A stretch of 64,000 nt of DNA from Streptomyces sp. ISL-1 (GTDB lineage Bacteria; Actinomycetota; Actinomycetes; Streptomycetales; Streptomycetaceae), in the NCBI RefSeq assembly GCF_018614585.1, contig NZ_JAGGOI010000012.1, forward strand, positions 1 to 64,000, in the 5' to 3' direction. Below, piece after piece: positions 1 through 6,938 of the stretch. The position numbers and the translations under genes are program-made. How positions within the stretch are numbered: position 1 is the first letter of the stretch; each line of letters begins with the position of its first letter. The notes beneath the pieces were generated by a model. The model saw nothing but the letters and a program-made list of their open reading frames with translations. It made no database searches and was not told the origin of the DNA.

Positions 1-150
1 CGGCCTTTCGGCTTTCCGGCGATTCCGACTCTATCAGAACCTTTCGGGCCTGATTCCCGGTCGAACTCGGGTTGTCATTCCGGCTCTTGAGCCGTTCCGA
101 CGTCCGAACTCTAGCGGATTTCCCAGGCGACTCATAATCGAGTCTTCGAA

Positions 151-176
151 ATGTATTTCGGCATGCCGAAATACAT
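151..176. promoter_or_regulatory. 26-bp perfect palindrome in gene-free left edge
   Basis: The first 313 bases hold no convincing gene. Inside them lies a 26-base perfect palindrome without loop; each half reads ATGTATTTCGGCA or its complement. Its centre is 734 bases from the MarR start, on the far side of that gene, so it more likely serves a gene left of the window or acts as a cruciform or transcription-ending structure. The surrounding 1-300 bases are rich in TTCGG/TTCCG words. No T-run follows, so a simple terminator is not obvious. Confidence 0.4.
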
Positions 177-313
177 CTCCGCTGGGAGATCGTGCTGAGT
201 AGGTTGCCGCATTCGCGGCGGGAGTGGCTGCCGCAGAACCGTTCCGGTCCCGTGACAACTCGAAGAACCTTACGTACCGGTGAAGTGTGTGTCAACTCCG
301 CCCCACCCGTGCC

Positions 314-910
314 CTAGTCCAGGTCGGTGAGCCTGCCGCCGGCGTCCGGCTGTGCGTGTTCCACGCGGCGCAGGACGCGGATCAGGAGCTCGCCGAGCAC
401 GCCCCGCTCGTCCGCCGAGAGGTCCTGGAGCAGGTCCTCCTCGAAGTTCGTTGCCATGCGCATCGCCTCGAGCCACTTCGTACGGCCCTCGTCCGTCAGT
501 TCCACGATGACCCGCACCCGGTTGGTCTCGTCGCGGTCGCGGGTGACCAGGCCCTCGTTGGCCATGCGGTCGATGCGGTGGGTCATCGCGGCCGGGGTGA
601 GACCGAGTCGCTTGGCGAGTTCGCCCGGGCCCATCCGGTACGGGGATCCCGCGAGCACCAACGTCTTCAGGACCTCCCACTCGGCGTTGCTGATGCCGAG
701 TTCGGCGACCTGGCGGCCGTAGGCGACGTTCATCCGGCGGTTGAGGCGGCCCAGGGCCGAGACGACCTTCTCGACCTGGGGGTCCAGGTCACCGAATTCG
801 CGCTGGTAGGCGGCGATCTGTTCGTCGAGGCTCGGCTCCTGGAGGCCGGGACCGGGGGCGGACGACTCGGGGCCGGGCGACTCGGGGGCCTCGGGGCTCT
901 CGGTTGGCAT
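314..910 (-). CDS. MarR-family transcriptional regulator
   Basis: This is a DNA-binding winged-helix repressor of about 198 residues, longer than typical MarR proteins because of an acidic Pro/Glu-rich N-terminal tail of about 40 residues. The winged-helix core is clear: GPGELAKRLGLTPAAMTHRI as recognition helix region and DRDETNRVRVIVELTDEGR as wing. The ATG at 910 is preferred over an upstream in-frame start at 955, because 955 falls in the operator region. The gene is divergent from the MFS exporter that starts 116 bases away, the classic regulator/exporter arrangement, so it probably represses itself and the exporter until a ligand binds. By position it matches S. coelicolor SCO4122 (memory). 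The ligand cannot be told from sequence. Confidence 0.88.
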   Translation of the reverse strand: MPTESPEAPESPGPESSAPGPGLQEPSLDEQIAAYQREFGDLDPQVEKVVSALGRLNRRMNVAYGRQVAELGISNAEWEVLKTLVLAGSPYRMGPGELAKRLGLTPAAMTHRIDRMANEGLVTRDRDETNRVRVIVELTDEGRTKWLEAMRMATNFEEDLLQDLSADERGVLGELLIRVLRRVEHAQPDAGGRLTDLD

Positions 911-941
911 GCGCCGAAGTATCGCACGGGGTGCATTGGTG

Positions 942-1003
942 TTGAAGTCCTTCAATGTGTACTGTTGAGGATCTAACTTTAGTATTGAAGTCTTCAGACT
1001 TCA
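942..1003. promoter_or_regulatory. Divergent operator region with two inverted repeats (MarR type)
   Basis: Between the divergent MarR and MFS genes are two dyads built on the same TTGAAG half-site. The first is TTGAAG-TC-CTTCAA at 942-955; the second is TGAAGTC-ttca-GACTTCA at 986-1003, followed by another CTTCAA at about 1007-1012. Spacing and arm length fit dimeric MarR binding sites. The assignment to this MarR protein is inferred from position. Confidence 0.6.
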
Positions 1004-1025
1004 GTCCTTCAAGACCTCAAGGCAG

Positions 1026-2330
1026 GTGAGTGTGACCAGGGCTACGGGTGCAGCGATGCGCCGGATTCAGGCGGGGACCGCGCTGAGCGCGTTCGGACTC
1101 GGCTTCACCGTTCCGTACCTCTACATCTATGTGTCGCAGGTGCGGGACCTGGGCGCGACGACGGCCGGTGTCGTCCTCGCGGTCTTCGCCATGGCCGCAC
1201 TCGTCGCCCTCCCCTTCACCGGACGGGTGATCGACCGGCGCGGGCCGCTGCCCGTGCTGGTGGGGGCCGCCGTGCTCGCTTCCGCCGGCGCGGCGTCGAT
1301 GGGGCTCGCGGGGAGTGTGCCGGCCGCCGTCCTGTCGGCCGCGCTGCTCGGGGCGGGTACGGCCGTGATGCAGCCGGCCCTCGCCACGATGATCGTCTGG
1401 TCCTCGGACGCCTCGACCCGTACCCGCGCCTTCGCCACGCAGTTCTTTCTCCAGAACCTCGGACTCGGCATCGGCGGGCTGATCGGCGGGCACATCGTCG
1501 ACGAGAGCAGGCCGGGCAGCTTCACACTGCTGTTCGGCATCGAGGCCGCGATGTTCCTGGTGCTCGCGGGGATCGCGTTCAGCGTCCGGCTGCCTCGTTC
1601 GCTCTCACTGCAGGAGGCACGGCCCGAGAACGCCGAGGCCAAGGCCAAGGGCGGAATGCGCGCGCTGCTCGGTAACCGGGCGATGGTGCAGCTGTGCGTG
1701 CTGGGCTTTGTCGTCTTCTTCGCCTGCTACGGACAGTTCGAGTCGGGGCTCGCCGCGTACGGGACCGAGGCCGCCGGGATCGAGCCGGCCACCCTCGGGA
1801 CGGCGCTGGCCGCCAACACCGCGGTGATCGTGGTCGCGCAGTTCGTCGTGCTGAAGTTCGTCGAGCGGCGCAGGCGCAGCCGGGTGATCGCGGGGGTCGG
1901 GCTGATCTGGGCCGTCGCGTGGATCACGGCGGGGTACGCGGGGCTCGGAGACGGCAGCCAGGCAATGGCGACGGCCGCGTTCATCTCCACGTACGCGCTC
2001 TTCGGGCTCGGCGAGTCGATGCTTTCGCCCACCATCGCGCCGCTTGTCGCCGATCTGGCGCCGGAGGCGATGGTCGGGCAGTACAACTCCGCTTTCGCCC
2101 TGGTCAAGCAGCTCGCGCTGGCGGTCGGTCCGGCCGTGGGCGGGCCGATGGGGGCGGCGCTGCACGGTCCGTACATCGTGACGTTCGTGCTGTTCTCGCT
2201 CGGCATCAGCGTGCTGGCGCTGCGGCTGGGCAGGCGGCTCACTCCCGTACAGGACCAGCCCTCGCTCGTGTCCAGGTCGCGGGTGGTGACGACGCACAAG
2301 CCGGCCGAGCAGATGGAGCCCGCTGCCTGA
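1026..2330 (+). CDS. MFS transporter (drug-efflux type)
   Basis: This 434-residue membrane protein has the 12-helix organisation of the major facilitator superfamily. The motif-A-like loop between helices 2 and 3 reads FTGRVIDRRGPLPVLVG, and a large cytoplasmic loop at about residues 185-210 separates the two six-helix halves. It is probably a proton-driven exporter of a small toxic molecule. The GTG at 1026 is used as start, with an alternative GTG at 1032; GGCAG lies just upstream. It is divergent from the MarR gene with shared operators, so it is probably induced when the MarR ligand is present. The substrate is not predictable. It corresponds by position to SCO4121 (memory). Confidence 0.88.
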   Translation: MSVTRATGAAMRRIQAGTALSAFGLGFTVPYLYIYVSQVRDLGATTAGVVLAVFAMAALVALPFTGRVIDRRGPLPVLVGAAVLASAGAASMGLAGSVPAAVLSAALLGAGTAVMQPALATMIVWSSDASTRTRAFATQFFLQNLGLGIGGLIGGHIVDESRPGSFTLLFGIEAAMFLVLAGIAFSVRLPRSLSLQEARPENAEAKAKGGMRALLGNRAMVQLCVLGFVVFFACYGQFESGLAAYGTEAAGIEPATLGTALAANTAVIVVAQFVVLKFVERRRRSRVIAGVGLIWAVAWITAGYAGLGDGSQAMATAAFISTYALFGLGESMLSPTIAPLVADLAPEAMVGQYNSAFALVKQLALAVGPAVGGPMGAALHGPYIVTFVLFSLGISVLALRLGRRLTPVQDQPSLVSRSRVVTTHKPAEQMEPAA

Positions 2331-2348
2331 CGAGGCACGCGGGAAGGA

Positions 2349-3998
2349 CTACGCGGGCAGCGCGAACTCGCACCAGACCGCTTTGCCGCCGCCCGGAGTG
2401 CGACGGCTCCCCCAGGACGAGGCGATCGTCGCGACGATGGAAATCCCGCGGCCCGCCTCGTCCTCCGTTTCCGCGCGGCGGCGGCGCGGCAGGTGGTCGT
2501 CGCCGTCCGTCACCTCGATGATCAGGCGGCGGTCGGTGCGGCGGAGTCGAAGGCGCATGGGCGGGGTGCCGTGCTGGAGGGAATTGGCGACCAGTTCGCT
2601 GGCGGCCAGCACCCCCAGGTCGTGCAGCTCGGGGGAGAAACGCCAGGAGGCCAGGACGCCGGAGGCGAAGGCACGGGCGCGCGGCGCCGCTTCGACGCCG
2701 CCGAGCAGTTCGAGGGCGGCGTTGTGGAAGAGCTCGGCGGACACGCCCGTACGCGTGGGGTGCTGCACGACCAGTACGGCCACGTCGTCGTCGTGCTCGG
2801 CGGTCACTCCCAGGGAACGGATCAGCCGGTCGCAGACCACCTGCGGCGTGCCGGTCGCTCCCGAGAGCGCGCGCTCCAGGGCGGCCACTCCCTCGTCGAT
2901 GTCCTCGCCGCGGCGCTCGACCAGACCGTCCGTATAGAGGACGGCACTGGAGCCGGGCGGGAGGGCGATGGTGCTGGACGTGTGGAGCCACCCGCCGATG
3001 CCGAGCGGCGGGCCCGTCGGTTCCTCGGCGCGGCGGACCGTGCCGTCCTCGTCCCGTACGAGGATCGGGAGGTGGCCCGCCGACGCGTAGACCAGCCGGC
3101 CTTCGTTCGGGTCGTGGACGGCGTAGACGCAGGTGGCGATCTGGCTGGCGTCGATCTCGGAGGCCAGGCCGTCGAGCAGTTGGAGCACCTCGTGCGGTGG
3201 GAGGTCGAGGCGGGCGTAGGCCCGGACGGCCGTGCGGAGCTGGCCCATGACGGCGGCCGCGCGTACCCCGCGGCCCATCACGTCGCCGATGACGAGCGCG
3301 GTGCGGCCCGCTCCGAGGGTGATGACGTCGTACCAGTCGCCGCCGACCGCGGCGTCCGTGCCGCCCGGCTGATATGTCGCGGCGATGCGCAAGTCGTCGG
3401 GCTGCTCCAACTCCTGTGGAAGCAGCGATCTCTGAAGGGTGACCGCGGTCTCGCGGTGACGGCGCTCGCTGGCGCGCAGTCGCTCGGCGGCCTCCGCGTG
3501 GTCGCTGACGTCGGCGGCGAAGACAAGGACTCCGCCGCCTTTCTTGGGGCTCTCGGCGGGCAGGCACGTGACGGTGTACGAGCCCTGGCCGCTGACCTTG
3601 CGGGACTTGACGGTGCGGGGCTTGCCGCTGCGCAGCACCTGGTCCATGAGTGGCAGCAGGCCCAGTTCGGCGAGCTCGGGGCAGGTGTCGGCGGCGGCCG
3701 CTCCGGCTGGGCGGTGGCCGAAGGCCGAGGCGTACGCGTCATTCACGTACGCGACGCGGTGCTCGGTGCCGTACACCACGGCGACCAGGGCGGGCAGCCG
3801 GCCGAGGATCTCGCGTACGGAGAAGTCATCGAGGGCGGGGACGTCGGACAGCGTGTCCGGCTGCTGTTCGTACTCGCCGCGGGCCGCCGGAACGGAGCCT
3901 TCCCCTCGCTGAGCGGGGGAGATCCCACGGTCGGTTCGCCGTGCTGCGGCGCGGCGCTGCGTACCGGGGAGCCTTGCGCTCCAACGCGTGAAGTTCAC
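2349..3998 (-). CDS. PAS / SpoIIE (PP2C) phosphatase / HATPase fusion regulator
   Basis: This 549-residue cytoplasmic signalling protein is probably a partner-switching regulator of the Rsb type. A PAS domain (about residues 60-180, containing VAVVYGTEHRVAYVNDAYAS) is followed by a SpoIIE/PP2C phosphatase domain (about 205-405) with metal-binding motifs GGDWYDV, IGDVMGRG and the C-terminal DDDVAVLVV. A GHKL ATPase domain (about 420-549) closes the protein, with N-box AASELVANSLQHG and a GRGISIV G-box. Such proteins dephosphorylate anti-anti-sigma factors and, through the ATPase module, can phosphorylate them or bind a sigma factor. No anti-sigma antagonist gene lies next to it. It starts at a GTG at 3998 and converges on the MFS gene. 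It corresponds by position to SCO4120 (memory). Confidence 0.9.
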   Translation of the reverse strand: MNFTRWSARLPGTQRRAAARRTDRGISPAQRGEGSVPAARGEYEQQPDTLSDVPALDDFSVREILGRLPALVAVVYGTEHRVAYVNDAYASAFGHRPAGAAAADTCPELAELGLLPLMDQVLRSGKPRTVKSRKVSGQGSYTVTCLPAESPKKGGGVLVFAADVSDHAEAAERLRASERRHRETAVTLQRSLLPQELEQPDDLRIAATYQPGGTDAAVGGDWYDVITLGAGRTALVIGDVMGRGVRAAAVMGQLRTAVRAYARLDLPPHEVLQLLDGLASEIDASQIATCVYAVHDPNEGRLVYASAGHLPILVRDEDGTVRRAEEPTGPPLGIGGWLHTSSTIALPPGSSAVLYTDGLVERRGEDIDEGVAALERALSGATGTPQVVCDRLIRSLGVTAEHDDDVAVLVVQHPTRTGVSAELFHNAALELLGGVEAAPRARAFASGVLASWRFSPELHDLGVLAASELVANSLQHGTPPMRLRLRRTDRRLIIEVTDGDDHLPRRRRAETEDEAGRGISIVATIASSWGSRRTPGGGKAVWCEFALPA

Positions 3999-4114
3999 TG
4001 ACTTTCAAGCCTCAATGGTTGTCGCCAAGGGTCACTCTGTGCAGGTGTGAGCCCACCTATGGTCACACGTCCAGTGTGACCGACCGGACTGACAGTCCTC
4101 GTCGTCCAGTTCAC

Positions 4115-5635
4115 TCAGTTCCCTCTGGAGCCGCTCTGCGGGTCGCCGTCGGAGCGGGGCTCGGGGTCGGGTTTCGGTCCGGGCTTCGGTCCGGGCGGGA
4201 AGCCGGGTTCGGGCCCGCGTTGGGGTCCGTGGTGCGGTGCGCGGTCGGGACCGTGGCCCGGGCGTTTGCCGCCCGCGGCGAGTTCGAATTCGGCGCGCGG
4301 GTGTTCCAGCGAGCCGAGGGAGACGATCTCGCGTTTGAACAGCCCGGACAAGGTCCACTCGGCGAGCACCCGGGCTTTGCGGTTGAAGGTGGGGACGCGG
4401 CTGAGGTGATACACGCGGTGCATCAGCCAGGCCGGATATCCCTTGAGTTTACGGCCGTAGATATGCGCGACGCCCTTGTGGAGGCCGAGGGAGGCGACCG
4501 ATCCCACGTACTTGTGGGCGTACTCCTTCAGGGGGCCGCCGCGCAGCGACGCCGTGATGTTCTCGGCGAGGACCTTGGTCTGGCGCACGGCGTGCTGGGC
4601 GTTGGGCGCGCACTCCTTGCCCGGTTCGGCGGTGACGTCCGGCACGGCCGCGGCGTCGCCCGCTGCCCAGGCGTGGTCGACGCCGGCGACGGTGAGCTGG
4701 GCGGTGCAGACGATCCGTCCGCGCTCATTGAGCGGAAGGTCCGTGGCGGCGAGGAGGGGCGCCGGCTTGACGCCCGCGGTCCAGACGACCGTGCGGGTCC
4801 GGAAGCGGGTGCCGTCGCTGAGTACGGCGACGCGGTCCTCGCAGGAGTCCAGGCGGGTTTCGAGGCGTACGTCGATATTGCGTGAACGCAGCTCGCGGAT
4901 GGCGTACTTGCCCATCGCCTCGCCGACCTCGGGGAGGATGCGGTTGCTGGCCTCGACGAGGATGAACTTCAGGTCCTCGGGCTTGATGTTGTGGTAGTAG
5001 CGCGCGGCGTAGCGGGCCATGTCCTCCAACTCGGCGAGTGCCTCCACGCCCGCGTAGCCGCCGCCGACGAAGACGAAGGTGAGGGCGGCGTCGCGGATCG
5101 CGGGGTCGCGGGTGGAGGAGGCGATGTCCATCTGCTCGATGACGTGGTTGCGCAGACCGATGGCTTCCTCGACGGTCTTGAAGCCGATGGCGTAGTCGGC
5201 GAGGCCGGGAATCGGGAGGGTGCGGGAGATCGACCCCGGCGCCAGGACCAGTTCGTCGTAGGTGATCTCCACCGGCCCGGTGCCCTCTTCCAGGGTGGCG
5301 AGGGTGGCGACGGTCGCCTTGCGCTTGGCGTGGTCGACTGCCTTGGCCTCGCCGATGACGATCTTGCATTTGTCGAGCACGCGGCGCAGGGGGACCACGA
5401 CATGACGTGGGGAAATGGAGCCGGCGGCCGCTTCCGGGAGGAAGGGCTGATAGGTCATGTACGGGTCGGGCGCGACCACCACGATCTCAACCTCGCCCTG
5501 TGCCAGCTCCTGTTTCAGTTTCCGCTGGAGACGCAGTGCCGTGTACATCCCGACGTAGCCGCCGCCGACGACGAGAATGCGCGCGCCGGACGGGGGGCCG
5601 GGGGTCGTCCCCCGGAAGTTAGCAGCCTTCACCAT
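4115..5635 (-). CDS. NADH dehydrogenase-like (NDH-2) FAD-dependent oxidoreductase
   Basis: This pyridine-nucleotide disulfide oxidoreductase-family protein (about 506 residues) has two Rossmann motifs: GGGYVGMYTALRLQ near the N-terminus for FAD and FVFVGGGYAGVEAL near residue 165 for NAD(P)H. The body resembles type II NADH dehydrogenases, which pass electrons from NADH to the quinone pool without pumping protons. The last 50 or so residues are a low-complexity Gly/Pro/Lys tail not needed for the fold. I start at the ATG at 5635 (MVKAANFRG), because the in-frame GTG at 5668 has its GAGG too close; both are possible. It is divergent from the atrA-type gene and matches SCO4119 (memory). Confidence 0.85.
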   Translation of the reverse strand: MVKAANFRGTTPGPPSGARILVVGGGYVGMYTALRLQRKLKQELAQGEVEIVVVAPDPYMTYQPFLPEAAAGSISPRHVVVPLRRVLDKCKIVIGEAKAVDHAKRKATVATLATLEEGTGPVEITYDELVLAPGSISRTLPIPGLADYAIGFKTVEEAIGLRNHVIEQMDIASSTRDPAIRDAALTFVFVGGGYAGVEALAELEDMARYAARYYHNIKPEDLKFILVEASNRILPEVGEAMGKYAIRELRSRNIDVRLETRLDSCEDRVAVLSDGTRFRTRTVVWTAGVKPAPLLAATDLPLNERGRIVCTAQLTVAGVDHAWAAGDAAAVPDVTAEPGKECAPNAQHAVRQTKVLAENITASLRGGPLKEYAHKYVGSVASLGLHKGVAHIYGRKLKGYPAWLMHRVYHLSRVPTFNRKARVLAEWTLSGLFKREIVSLGSLEHPRAEFELAAGGKRPGHGPDRAPHHGPQRGPEPGFPPGPKPGPKPDPEPRSDGDPQSGSRGN

Positions 5636-5943
5636 CCCATGAGGCAACGGCCTCAGGCGTTTGTCCACAGCCTCAGCAAATTGTGTGACCGGAGGCTTCG
5701 CGCCACGCTGCGGCGGCGCTCCGCCGGATGGCGGGGAATGTGTGCAGGTCAGACGATGCGAAAGGGGTGATAGGAGGGGGTCTAAACAGGAACCTTCCGG
5801 CCCTTGCTCCGATCGGGGGGCGCTCTGTGCGGAACTACCCCCTTCTGAATTGCCCCTGGCTCAACTATGTTCATACCTCGTCGGGGTGTCCGGTCAAGGC
5901 ACTTCCGGCAGACTGGGCGGGGAGGTCTCCGGGGGGAGACATC
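5636..5943. promoter_or_regulatory. Divergent intergenic region NDH-2 / atrA-type regulator
   Basis: This 308-base non-coding stretch lies between two divergently transcribed genes. It contains GGAA/TTCC-type words that fit the arms of AtrA-like sites, notably GGAACCTTCC at 5789-5798 and GGAACTACCCCCTTC at 5831-5845. Autoregulation and control of the NDH-2 gene are therefore plausible, but that is inference. A strong ribosome site (GGGGGGAG) ends just before the regulator start. Confidence 0.4.
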
Positions 5944-6717
5944 ATGACCGGGGGAACGTGTATGACCATTCAGGATTCGCATTGGCAGGCTGCCGTCGCA
6001 CAGGGTTCGACGGCCGACGGCAACGGACGGGCGGAATCGGGCGGGACCAGCCGCTCGGCACCGCTGCGTGTGGACGCACAGCGCAATCTCGAGCATGTAC
6101 TGCGGGCCGCTCGCGAGGTGTTCGGCGAGCTGGGGTACGGCGCGCCGATGGAGGACGTGGCGCGCCGGGCCAGGGTCGGCGTCGGGACGGTGTACCGCCG
6201 CTTCCCGAGCAAGGACGTGCTGGTGCGGCGTATTGCCGAGGAGGAGACCTCCCGGCTGACGGAGCAGGCGCGTACGGCTCTGGGGCAGGAGGAGGAGCCG
6301 TGGTCGGCCCTCTCCCGTTTCCTGCGTACGTCGGTGGCTTCGGGCGCGGGACGACTGCTGCCGCCGCAGGTGCTGCGGGTGGGCGTGGACGACGAGTCGA
6401 CGGTTGTCGTACGGGACGGGGCGCGGGTGCCCCATCAGCGGGTCGTCGCGCAGCCCGGGCTGCGGGTGGTCGGGTCTCGTCCGGTGCCGGCCGAGGAGCA
6501 GGACGACACGGGCGCGGCGGATCTGCTCGAAGTCGTGGGGCAGTTGGTCGACCGGGCGCGGGCGGCGGGTGAGCTGCGCGACGATGTGACCGTGGCGGAC
6601 GTGCTGCTGGTGATAGCCACGGCCGCGCCCTCGCTGCCGGATGCGGCGCAGCAGGCGGCGGCTTCGGCCCGGCTGCTGGACATCCTGCTGGAGGGGTTGC
6701 GGCCGCGTTCCGCATGA
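5944..6717 (+). CDS. atrA: TetR-family regulator, AtrA orthologue
   Basis: This 257-residue TetR protein has an N-terminal helix-turn-helix at about residues 58-80 (MEDVARRARVGVGTVYRRFP) followed by SKDVLVRRI, typical of the family, and a helical ligand-binding domain. The start at 5944 follows GGGGGGAG with good spacing; an ATG at 5962 also has an upstream GGGGGAA and would give 251 residues. Gene order (NDH-2 gene on one side, large sigma factor on the other) matches S. coelicolor SCO4118, atrA. AtrA is known to activate actII-ORF4 and other antibiotic and sugar-transport genes. Identity rests on domain plus synteny recalled from memory, so the symbol is a strong suggestion rather than proof. 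Confidence 0.78.
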   Translation: MTGGTCMTIQDSHWQAAVAQGSTADGNGRAESGGTSRSAPLRVDAQRNLEHVLRAAREVFGELGYGAPMEDVARRARVGVGTVYRRFPSKDVLVRRIAEEETSRLTEQARTALGQEEEPWSALSRFLRTSVASGAGRLLPPQVLRVGVDDESTVVVRDGARVPHQRVVAQPGLRVVGSRPVPAEEQDDTGAADLLEVVGQLVDRARAAGELRDDVTVADVLLVIATAAPSLPDAAQQAAASARLLDILLEGLRPRSA

Positions 6718-6938
6718 GGAGCGCCGGTGGAAGGTAGCTGTCCGCCGCTCTGACCTGCTAACCAACTGGCTTTTGGGTAAGGTCGGTTGAGCCTTTCCCA
6801 AAGGAATGAGGGGATAGCTCGGATTCGGGAAGCCTCCCCGGATGAGTGGTTGATGTAGCAGAGGGTATGGAGCCGTGCCTCTCTGTGGCACTCTGGGCCA
6901 GTGTTTGGGTCTGATGGTGCTTTACGGGGGCTTCCGCG

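Noticed and set aside
34..258. A 74-residue minus-strand frame at the left edge
   Set aside because: No ribosome site, no motif, and it crosses the perfect palindrome at 151-176.
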